Assembly: GCA_020631735.1 (NCBI GenBank)
Contig: CM036209.1
Span: 6,423,451-6,487,450, forward strand
Origin: Saccharum officinarum
Taxonomy: Eukaryota > Streptophyta > Magnoliopsida > Poales > Poaceae
Direction: 5' to 3'
DNA: 64,000 bases
The translations under genes were made by a program, and so were the position numbers. Positions 11,111 to 23,800 of this stretch are shown here, one piece after another (position 1 is the stretch's first letter; each line of letters begins with the position of its first letter). Under the pieces are notes generated by a model. It had not been told where the DNA came from. It did no database searches and saw nothing but the letters and a program-made list of their open reading frames with translations.

Positions 11111-11823
11111 AAATTAGATACAATAATTATTTAGGAACAGTACCAACATCATATTAAAATAGAGATTGTCCATACAATAATTTCATTACTGCATAATAAA
11201 TAGCACACATGTAAACATCCAAATGTTCAACACATTCATTCATAGCATCCAGGCTATAAGTAGATGATGTCCAAATGGTCCGGCATCGATACATTCAAAA
11301 GCATTATCATCTCATCTCAGCGGTTCAAGTTTTAGCTGAGATGCATCATCGGGTAAAACTAAAGCTAACGGATAAGAGGCAGCTACTAGTTCATGTGCAT
11401 AAGCACAACTCTACAAAAGAAACTACCACCACATCCATGTTTTGCAACTAAACCATCAGATTATCGATGCATGATCTCCATTGTTGTCGGAACCTTGATT
11501 GTTGCCAATGTTTACAGCATGGAGATCCTCATTGGTGTGGCAAACATCATTAGCATTGTTGTCAGATTTTGAGGCAGCATGCGAAGAACCAGTTGCCTAA
11601 ATGTGAACAAAGTTACAACAGTAAGTGGAATTGTCTCCAAACAATATAACACTTTTAGTAAAGCTTCTAAATTGGACAAGGTTACAGGAGTAAGTAAAAT
11701 TGGACAAAGTTTAAAGTGTTCCAACTGTAGGTTTTCAAGGAGGTGTGAAACATTACAAACCAACATAAGGCCACTTCCTAATTGCAATAGCCATACAAAT
11801 TCACTGCAGTAGCTATACAACAA

Positions 11824-14800
11824 TCAAGATGAGGCCACTTCCTCACTGTTGTACTCTGTGTTGCCATTCTGAATAGGACCCCACAAAATACTAATCAGTT
11901 TGTAGTTCCTTTCCATCTTAAAATCTCTAAGTCATGGATCTGACAGCTAGAAAACATATTGATTGTGGAATGAAGATATACTCACAATTGCTTGCGTAGC
12001 GGACAAATGTCGTAACGCTTCTTCTGGCACAACCCTTCCTGTCTCCCGATAAAGATTCTACAAGTGTATTGCAAGCATAGATACTTCATATCAACTATTA
12101 GATAATTCACATATAATATTGGTGAAGTATTTACAAAAGCATAGCACATACCAGTACCAAGCCTACAAGAACGTTGCTTTGCTGCAGTGCATTGTCCTTG
12201 TCACGATTCTCTTGTTCTAGCCTTCCATTTGCACGACGTAGCTCTTCCATTTCACGAGATATGTTTTGCGTAGTCGCTGAATTTGATGGACGGACGCTTC
12301 TTTCCCTTCCGGCTGCCCTCACATCTGAATACTTAACCGCACCATGTGCTATGGCAAGACGCCCATGCTTTCTCGGGGCACCACTAGACACATCATATAG
12401 CGCCTTCTCATTTAAATATTGTTGTTGCTCAACCTCATGCCCATCCACTTCCATGTCTGCACCGTCTCCATCCTCTTCGTTTGCACATTCTATCCTCTTA
12501 ACAGCAGCAAAGTAGTCATCCTACAAAGACCAGAACAAGGAAACATGTTCTAGAGATGTACAAATAGCCAAAATATGCTAACTTTGTATTCTGAATTCAC
12601 TACTAGGAATCAGGCCTTGGACAACGCCTATATTTGGTTGCAATATGGCTATTTTGGTTGCAACTGGAATCAATTGCATCTAAGTCTGGTGGTCGACAGA
12701 TGGTTGCAATTGGAACGGTGCAATAGCCTCAGGCAACCACACTTATGTGGCGTTGCAACAGATTTTGCTATTGCAATGAACAAAAAAGCCTAATGCAACC
12801 AATAGTTGGTTGCAAGAACAAATATTGCAACGATTAGATTGGTTGCCTAAGATTCTATTGACACGAAACACTTGGTTGCAATATTTCATGATTGCCACGA
12901 AGGAATGTGTTGCCATAGATAAGTATTTCCACTCCAAAACAACGTGGGCATATGGTCATATTACCACGAAGTGTGATCCATTGCATTAAAGTGATATTGC
13001 AACATATCAGATATGGTGGCAATAGATCATATGGTAATGCAACGAACTAGACTTTGAGGTAATATATGTAGGTTGCAACGAATTTGTGTTGGTGGTAATA
13101 GAGGTCACATGCAACAGACAATTTTTCGTGGCAATAGATCATATGGTAATGCAACAAACTAGTCTTCGAGGTAATATGCGTAGGTTGCAACGAATTTGTT
13201 TTGGTGGTAATAGAGGTCACATGCAACAAACAATTATTGGTGGCAATAGATGATATGGTAATGCAATGCATGAAGTTCGTTGCAATAATGCATATTGCGA
13301 CCAAAATCAATGGTTGCCTATAATTCTATCGCAACGATATAATTCTATCGCAACGAGAGAAATTTGAATAGCATTTTTTAAATAATTTTCACAGCATGCA
13401 CATCACATATAATAACTGATGCATTCATTAATTAAAATTGTCTCAAACCAAAGTAACACACAATAACCAGAATTCTGCTTAAAAGAACATGACCACAGCT
13501 AACAAAATAAAGACACCATATTTAACTAAGTTCACAACATTGTTTAGCATATAATAAATCGATCTAAAAATGAGTTCGCCGGTTCCTCCATCGCCCATCA
13601 GCTACACCGTCACAAATAACCATCTTTGCAACTTGTCATTATTCTTGTTGGCGTCGGCCATCAGCATTAAGCCATAGAAGCTTTCTCTAATTCTTCCAAG
13701 ATTTCACTCCTATAAGTGGAGTCTTTTTCCTAGTGAACACTACAATCTCATCCACAAATGTACGGCTGTTGTCACCACAGACTCCTCCCGTCAAGGCATC
13801 AAATTCAATTTTTAATTTCTGAGTTCCGCTCCTGATTCTCTTAGCAGCTGCTTTATAACCTTTGAGACATCCACGTCGACGGGTTTTGGATACACCTAAT
13901 TCACATTTGAGACAAATATAACACGCATGATCAGCAAAAGAGTTTACAACGTACATTTTAAAAATAAGAGAGACAAGCAGATACCATTCCCTTCTTTTGG
14001 TTTTCTTGCATGAGATGGCCTATTATTATCATTGTTTGTTGTCCTCCTTTCCTGATTTCCCTCTCCTCCCTCACCTTCAGTTAATTGATCATTATCTGTA
14101 TCTGAATGTTCTTGTAATAACGAGACTACACACAAACAAAAAATAGCATATATCAATTAATTTATTCAATGAACAAGTATTTGATGATGTGATGAAAGAA
14201 ATTTATTTACGCATATGGCGACGCCGGCCTGTGTGCCTGAGCCATTCCTTGTATGTATCGATTGTTTCGTCCCTGAAGTCATCCCTGAAGTCTGTGAATC
14301 ATGATTAACCAAATGCAATTGTGTCAAAACAACATTATATCTGATCCAAAACAATTTAACGAGCTATGCAAATAATGAGTATACCTATTTCTGGGTCTTC
14401 CTCTTGCATTTGTACTAACCAAACCTTGTAGGCATCAAGCTGCTTCTCTGTACCAGCATGAGCATGTCCTCGCTTCCCCCCATGTTGTTTAATTGGCGTT
14501 ATGCTGACATTACCATGAACTTCGGGCTCCTTTGACATTATCAACCTGATTTATTTATAAAACTACAAATAAATTTGGTTGAACAAGGACATGCAGCAAC
14601 AAAGTCTAATATAAAAGGGAGAATTCAGAACTGAATATGACTGAACTAACTATAAACATGCAGAAAAAGGGAGGATTCAGAACTGAATATGACTAAACCT
14701 GATTTCCTTTTCCTTAGCATTGTCATGTAGCATTTTATCTGCGTCTCGTAAATATTCGATGGGCTCAATTGTAGCTACATTGCCTCCGCAACGCTTCTTG

Positions 14801-17800
14801 TAGTATAAATAATCCCTTGATCCATAGCCAAATTGTTCCTTGAAATACATCAGGTTATGAAATGTGAGATGAACTCTATCGACTTCAAGTTCAATTAATT
14901 CATCGTCCTCAGATTGCCCCTTCAATTGGAAATAAATAGTCCACATTTTATCCGTCAATGGTTCACTGCATATAAAACATAGAAACATTAGTCCTGCTTA
15001 TGCCTTCTGAATATTTTCCAGGAAGTAGTATGCACTGTATGCACTGCTGGATTTCTCTAGTTACGATACGTGCAAATACAGAGGAGAACAACTTGATAGC
15101 AAATAAATTCAGAAACTGTCGCTTATATTTGCATACAGTTTCTTCGATAGTTTCTGAATTTGCATACATATTCTTATATTCTTATATTCGACCTGCTGCT
15201 GCTGCTGCTTGAGCTTGACATGCTGAGTGATGCATGCATTTCTGCTAGAACTAGTGACTCAGCTACCAGCTGGTTGCCTGCCTAGTAGCTAGCGAGCTGC
15301 CTAACTAATTGCAGAGCATTAAGGAATTACTAAAAACAATAATGTGTCAAGGAATTACTAAAAACAATAATGTGTCAAGGAATTACTAAAAACAATAATG
15401 GATACTTCATGAGACAAAATTATCTTCTCATCTAGCTTGACGAGCATAGATGATCTTGATTTGTTAAATGTACTCTTTGCTACTGGCTTCTTAATATGAA
15501 AGTACATGTAAACTCTAGCACTCCACTAATTGCATGTCAAGTATACGAAAGCTATTTATTTGATTCCATTCCATCTCCATAGTTGCAGTACGTATTCGAG
15601 GTTTGTCATTGACACGTGAGAGGTTGCAGTGGCACTATGGCAGGATAGCAGGTGGCACTATGGCAGGGTAGCGGCTCCATAAGGATCACCAGTTGCTCGA
15701 TTATCAAAAACATGCCCAAGAACAAGAACAACTAGGGGATAACAAAATGAAGGTAGCTAGCAGATTTATTTAATTAGTACCTCGTGTGCAGGAAGCGTAT
15801 TACGCCAAGTTCGTCATCATTATCATCGTGTTGATGTGGGCGCATCTCCTCTGAAGATTCAGGCATGGAGGCAGGAGGCTCGGCGAAGCTGACGCTTCTG
15901 CGTGTGGTGTTTGAAGATGCACCAGTTTTCTTCATGGTGTCCAGCGCCGTGGTCGTGCGCCGTCGCCGTTGCCGTGGTGCAATGGGGGCGGGGTTTGAGG
16001 AGTGGTGGCGTCGCCGTTCTGGTGCAAGGGTGGGTTTGAGGAGTCACGGCGTCGCCGTCCTGGTGCAAGGTGGGGTTGGAGGAGTGGCGGCGTCGCCGTC
16101 TCTTGACCTAACTGGTGAAGACGAGCAGTCGGGCCGGGGTGCTGGCGTGGTTTGAGGAGTGGGGAGGCAGGCGAGGAGTTTAGGCGAGGAGTAAATGTAA
16201 AAGGCCCATGCGGGCGCAGTACGAGGAGTTTAGGCGCGTGAATTTGGCATCCAATCGATGCTTTGGCGGGCTCCTAAAAAACCAGACCAAAAAATTGAGT
16301 ACGGGACTTTATGTATGTACAAAAAACGTATTTTTCATATGTGAAATTACACAAAGGAAATGTTCATATGTGAAATTACTAAATAATGAAATTTTTATAT
16401 GTAAAAGTCCACGCAAAAATAATTACTTTTTGATAAAGTCATATATCATTGTCCAATGAAAAGGCATGACAAACGAAAACAAGAGTAACCCTAAAATAGA
16501 CTATGACACATTCGGCACACCGATCATGTCCTTGCTCGAGCATAAAGCGTAACCCTAAAATAATTTGTGCCCTGTTTTGTCTTGTGAACTCGAGCATAAA
16601 GCGTAACCCTAAAATAGACTATGACACATTCGGCACACCGATCATGTCCTTGCTCGCACAATGCCTTCAAGTTCCAACGGCATCGTCACGAGGAACAGTG
16701 TTAAGGAGAGCGAGTTCCATGGAGGAGCCCGATCGAGCACCGAGTGGACTAGACGGAGTGAGGAGTTGTGTGAGAGCAAGATCCACCAGTGCCTAGCTAG
16801 ATGCGAGAAGGAAGATACGCCATAGTGAGTAGACCCTCCAATTATACCCATATAGCTAGCTCTTAAGGGCACCCGCAATGTGTGAGCCGTGACGAAGCTT
16901 GTAGACTAAATATGCAGGGGCCAAACTATGTGATCTCCTCTTTCGCATTAGATGCAACATCTTTTCAATAGAATATACCGATTAGGAGTCACTGGCGGAG
17001 GCAGGAACATTAAAGTATGATACAACTATGATACAACTATGCAACAGCTTTTCATCCTACATGTCTCTATATGATATATGGTAACACCATATGTCTATTA
17101 TATCCACATGCCCATTATGAGTCTTTCGTGTCTATATATGATATATGGTAACACCATATGTCCATTATACCCACATGCCCATTATGAGTCTTTCGTGTCT
17201 CTATACGATATATGATAACACCATATGTCATTGATACTCATGTACCGATTAGTTGCCCATTGCCTTCTAGAAGATAGGAACATATATAGGTGTACACTTT
17301 CTAGAAGGCCATACTTATAACCCTAACTAGCAAATCTCAAACTAATTACTTCTTGGGCCTCTAAGAATTCAAGTTTGTATAATTAAAAAAAAATTAGAAT
17401 GTTATTTATTAGGGTAAATGTTAATATGAAAAATATGAATTAAAAAATTGCTATGGGCTATAGGTATAATGAAAAATAAGAGGGTAAATGTTAGAATGTT
17501 GGTGGGTTCATGCAAAGAGGAGAGACTACAGTAGATACAAATTCAACTTTGTATAATTAAAAAAATTTAGAATGTTATTTAATAGGGTAAATGTTAATAT
17601 GAAAAATATGAATTAAAAACTTGCTATGGGCTATAGGTATAATGAAAAATAAGAGGGTAAATGTTAGAATGTTGGTGGGTTCATGCAAAGAGGAGAGACT
17701 AGTAGATACAAATTCAACTTTGTATAATTAAAAAAAATTTAGAATGTTATTTAATAGGTTAAATGTTAATATGAATTAAAAAATTGCTATGGGCTATAGG

Positions 17801-20800
17801 TATAATGAAAAATAAGAGGATTTGTTTAAGAGAAAAAAAATGTGCTATGGGGCTGTAGGGCCAGCCAGGCAACGCAACAGGCTCAACCGGCAAGCAGGAG
17901 CCCGAATGGGCCCGGCCAGCCCATTAAGCCCCATAGCACAAGAGAGAACCAGGCAGTGATGGATGATTTGTTCGGAGTTCGGGAGTGCTAACACGCCTCC
18001 ACCTTTAAGCAGTGCTACGAGCTCCTAAGTAGCCGATGTGGTACTAAACGGAGACGAGTGCGACGCCGCTGCAAACAAGACAAATGGGCCGGCGCAGACG
18101 AAATAAAATGACTAATGGGCCGCCCTATAAACTTAGAGAAAAAGCCCCAATCCCCTCAAGCCCGGTATTCCACCAGTTCCCCAATCCCCATCCCATGCCG
18201 GCCATGGGAGCCCGCCGTGCGCCAGCGCGAGGTCGCCACGCCCGCCGCACCAGCGCGAGGTCGCCACTTCCGCGGCACCACTGCGAGGTCGCCACGCTGC
18301 CATACGCCGGGGCTGGAGCCGGTGACGGCAAGCAGCAGGTCTGCGGCGATGTAGGGGGGCGGCTTGCCGGCTTGGGGCGCACACACACCCAACTTCACAT
18401 CAACAGCCTGGTCGCCACTCCGTCTCCTTCCAGCTCGGCAGCTTGCTATTCGCTGCGCCGCACTCAACAACCGAGACCCCAGGGACCTCATCGCTCACGG
18501 CCAGGCGTCCAGTCCGGCCAAGCCTCCAGTCCGGCATCCACAAGTCCACAAGCTGGCTAGGTAAAAATTATTAATCGTTTAATTTGCAACCGATAGGAAT
18601 ATTTGATTCATTGGATGTCTAAATTGGCAGTGAGATTCTGCCGATAAGCTGGCAAGCAGCAGGTCTTTGTGAAGAATATTTGCAGCAAACTCCTTGCTGC
18701 TGGTGATAGAATGCTGAACAAATATAGAAGCTACTTCTAGGCAACAGTTACAAAAGGTGTTGCTGAAGTGATTAGAAGTAGCTGTAGTTATTAGAAGTAG
18801 CCTTACCTATCAGCGATCTTTCGCTCCTGTACCGATTTCTGTTCCAAGTAATCAATAAAGCCTATGTAATTAATTTGAATGTACATGTGGGTGACCAAAA
18901 CATGAAATTGATGTGGCATGACATGTATGAATTTTCCTCTTATGGAATGAATGAAAATGAATGAAAATGTGGTAGCAATGTGTTGATATATGAATTTGTC
19001 TCATATGCAAAGAATGAAAATGTGGTAGCAATGTGTTGATATATGAACTTGCACACAAGACCATAACATCGCTAGCAGAAAATTCCTTCCACTTGCACAC
19101 AGAAAATTCCTTCCACTTTAACATCACTAGCAGAAAATTCATCTAATGAGATGATGGCCTGGAGGTAGATGAACCAAGAAGAATGCCTCTAAGTCTCTCT
19201 AACACATGTGCTTGTGCTTGCAGTACAACACCAGGAAGCCTGTCTTTCACATGTTTCCTTTGTCAGTCGCACATAAATGCTCCAGCTTCCTAGTGCCAAT
19301 TAGCTTCATTCCTAGGACACAGTTCATCAGAAACATGGCACAATTGCAACTTAACATCAGCTGTGTACTAAAATACTATCACAGAGGTGTTGTTCATTTC
19401 TACAGGAAGCTGGCTGCTGTTGCTTCACTTTCAGAAATGAGCAGAAATCAGCACCTAAAATATTATCAGAAATGAAACTAAGGAATCCACTATATATAAG
19501 AGGAAAAGGCAACGAATGGCATTTTCAGCTTGCATAATTGAAGTAACAACTGACGACATCCAGCACACTTAAATTGCAGAATTAAAGTAAAATCATAATT
19601 CAAGCTCAGTTCACTGTCTAAATTAAACAAAAGATTACATGCTAGGTACCAAATAGAAGCAAATATCACATTAATACATATAGGATCACAATTATGTAAA
19701 AAGCTCATCTTCCTCTCCCTGGCCTAAAGTGTTGACAGGTGCAACATGCCCGTCGTTGATGTAGGTGTCATCATTCTCATCATCATCATCAGGTATGTCA
19801 TCTACATCTGGTTCTGGCACAGGTATAGCACTTTGAATAATGCTGGCATCTCCGGTCACTCCATCGAGGTCATTCCTTGTCCAGTTTGTCAACTCTCTAA
19901 GCTGGCTACAAATGTCCATGTCCTCCACACCTACATCGACTGAGTCAATATCAATCTGTCCCTGTTGTTCAGTTTCTCCTTGTTCTGGCATGGAAAACAA
20001 GGTCCTAGGCTTCATTCTAACAACACTACTCCAGTTGGGTTTATTTGCACATTTCACATAGAAAACCTGCTCCACTTGAGTCCCCAAAACGTAAGGATCA
20101 TTCTTATATCGAAGACGAGTTGTATCAATATCTATAATCCCATATTGATCCTTACTGAACCCTTTACTTTTACTCTTGGATGCGGCAGGAACATCAAACC
20201 AATCACATTCAAACAATATGACTTCTTTTTCACCAGGGAAATCTAGTGCAATTACCTTCTTAAGGACACCGTACCAATCCATATTGCTCGCACTATCATC
20301 ACCCTTCACTAGAACTCCTGAATTTTGTGTATTGAAGTTAGCCTCTATAGCAGCTGTCCGGAAAAAAAAATCATGAATTACGCATCTGTTGAAAACCCGA
20401 GCAACATAATGAGGACCCTGTGAAAGGTCATATAGCTCTTCACTGATCTTCCGTTCTTCATAAAGTACCTTGGCCTGCGCACAAGAAAAAAAATATAAGA
20501 ACTGAAATATTTTAAAATTGGACAACTGCAATATTTTTTGTCATGTATATTATAGCATTACTCACCTTACGTTCAAACCATCCAACAAAATGCTCCCTGT
20601 GACGCTTATCAACGCCTTGTGCACTAGTTCTTCTCAGTAGCTCCTTATGCTCCCTATACATTTTTTTGGGAAAAACATATTACTATACATTCAACTATAG
20701 ACTATGTAAAAACATAAAAAAATGTATCTAACAGCTTACTTGATCCATCTCAGTGCCTCATCACAGTTTGATAACATATAGTGCCGCATATGCAGCATTT

Positions 20801-23800
20801 CAGATTTAGGAAGATGCTGTAATTTGCAGCCTTTCTTACTGTAGTCGATGCTGCCAACTATGCTAGACCCAGCTGGTGGTTCATTTACCACGCTCCTCTC
20901 GTGGCGCATTGGCCGATCCAGCTTCGTTTCAATGTCTTCTAGGAAGCGAGAGCAGAATGTCATGCACTCCTCTAAGATATATCCCTCTGCTATCGAACCT
21001 TCTGGATGTGCCTTGTTCCTAACATATCCTTTAAGTGTACGTAGATACCTCTCGATTGGATACATCCATCGATAGCACACTGGTCCACCAAATTTAGCCT
21101 CCTCAGCTAAATGAACCGGCAAATGCATCATAATGTCAAAGAATGCTGGTGGGAATATCATCTCAAGCTTACATAAAGTCTCTGCAATTGAAGAGCTTAG
21201 TGTTTCTATGTCAGTTTGCACCAGCTCCTTTGAACACAGCGCATTGAAAAACCTGCTAAGCTCAACCAATGGTCTAGCAACAGCTTCAGGCAAGATATGC
21301 CTTGCAACTAAGGGCAACAGTTTCTGCAAAATAACATGATAGTCATGTGATTTTAGTCCAGAAACCTTACATCCATTCACATCCACACATCTCTTTATAC
21401 TAGACGCATAACCATCAGGCATCCTCACTCCTTCTAAGAATGTGCATAGCATCTTCTTCTGGTCCCTGTCTAAGGAGTACAATGATGGTGGCAAAGTATA
21501 CTTTCCATTCTCCACCACTAGATGCTGATCCTGCCGTATCCCAAGATGTTGCATGTCAAGCCGCGCCTTTTCACTATCCTTACACTTGCCATCTATGTGA
21601 AGCAACGTCCCAATAATGCTTTCACAGATATTTTTCTCGATGTGCATAACATCCAAGTTATGCCTTACAAGCAATTTTTCCCAGTAAGGAAGCTGAAAAA
21701 ATATACTCTTTTTCCTCCAATTGTGCCACCTACTGTCTTCTTCACGTTGCTTCCTCTTCTTTGTTGCTGTCCCAAATTTTGGTTGCTCAAAACTTTCATA
21801 CTGCTGTAGAACCTGAGCACCGGTCAATGGCACAGGTGCCTCCCTCATCTCTGTCATGTTGTTGAAGCTAGTTTTGCTCTTGCGCCACCTATGGTCCTGA
21901 GGGAGAAATCGACGATGACCCATGTAACAATGCTTCGACCCAAATTTCAACCATAAGTACTCTGTATCTTTGTGGCAGTATGGACATGCAAACTTTCCTT
22001 TAGTACTCCAACCAGATAGCATGGCATAGGCAGGGAAGTCATTTATGGTCCACAACAGAAGCGCATGAAGAGTAAACGTCTCCTTCTCATTCTCATCCCA
22101 TGTTTCAACACCTGTCACCCATAACTCTTTCAGCTCATCAATTAGGGGTTGCAAGTAGACATCAATATTCATTCCAGGTGATTTTGGCCCTGGAATCAGC
22201 ATAGACATCATCCAATAGGGTTGCTTCAAACACAACCAAGGAGGCAAGTTGTAAGGGATTAGGATGACAGGCCATGTAGTATATGCAACATTCAACATCC
22301 CAAACGGATTAAAGCCATCAGCTGCAAGACCGAGCCGTACGTTGCGAGGGTCCTTAGCAAAATCCTTATACTCTCTATTCACATGCTTCCATGCCAATGA
22401 ATCTGCCGGGTGACGCATTTTCCCATCATTTACTAGTTCTTCCTCATGCCAACGCATCAGCTTCGATGTCGATGATCTCATATACAATCTTTGCAAGCGA
22501 GGAATAAGTGGAAAATAACGAAGGATCTTACGTGGAAAACGCTTCTGCTTCTTTCCACAATCACTGTCAACAAGATCATCCTTTTCAGTACCACCTGTCT
22601 CTTTCCACCTCGATTCACCACATGTTGGACACTTATCCAATATAGCATAATCCCCACGAAATAACACACAATCATTGACACAGGCATGAATCTTATCATA
22701 ATGCAGGCCAAGATCTCGAACAACCTTCTCCACTTTATCCAATGAAGTTGGGAGACAATGGCCATCAGGAAGCACAAGCAAGAACAACCGAATTATGCGT
22801 TCTAGACTGCTATTACTAATACCATCCATGCATTTAATCTGAAATAGCATGACAATGAAAGAAATCTTTGTAACCTCTTTGCAACCTGGATACAACTCCT
22901 TCTTTGCCTCTTCTAGTAACCTAAAAAGTTTTTTTGCAGTCGCATTTGGCTCGCCCCCATCTCTTCCTGTGACTTCTCCATGTATAACACCTCTGATCAG
23001 TGAAGAAATTATTTCATGGGAACTTTCAGCATGATCTATTGCAGTTCCATCATCGTTACCATTCTCAACTAACGAAGGCTCACAATTACCTTCTCCTTGA
23101 ATGAAACTCTCATCAAACCCTCTCAGTGCCACATGAGTTCGAACCTCCTTTTCACTTCGATAAGACATGCAGCGGCATCGAGTACATGGACATGGAGCTG
23201 TTTCTTCACTGGATGTGCCCCCAAATACACTCTGTAAAAAGTTCTTGAATCCTGCCTGCCATTCTGAAGTATATCTGGACATCCGCATCCAGCTCTTATC
23301 TTCATTTGACATCCTTCACGGTATCCCTACAGTGAGCACGAATCCATAGAATAAATACCCGCTATCAAGCTAACATTATGAATTAAAAGCATTTTTTCCT
23401 AATGAGCAACAGTGGCGGAGCTCGTGAATTTTAAAGCCTAGGGTCACTATCAAAGCAAATGTACTATCTGTATCGGGTAAATATACCACTACCACTAGAA
23501 CTTGTAAAGTAATTGCGCAGTCCTTTTCGGCAACATTCTGAAAATCTGATAATTAAAATCTATTACAAATCAAACAAGCTGTAGTAAATCTTAGCAGTAG
23601 CAGTACTAATCGAAACAGCAAGCTGACAATAACTCAATTTCACAACTAAAAATTCACCTGCTATTGCCTCTGGCTGCTGCCTTGTTGCCTGGCCGCCGGC
23701 GCCGTGTCTACTCGCAGCTCGTGGCCTCGCCCTCGCTGTCGCGCGCTGGGCGGCTGGCCGGGGCGTGCAAGATGGGATGGGATGGGCGGCTGGCCGGGGC

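Noticed and set aside
14356..14544. Independent small protein at 14356-14544
   Set aside because: It has no ATG at its start (TTG) and is an internal exon of the second gene of CACTA-inner.
18084..18564. 158-codon + strand frame in the GC-rich part of CACTA-inner
   Set aside because: It is low-complexity, open in several frames on both strands, and made largely of a short repeat.
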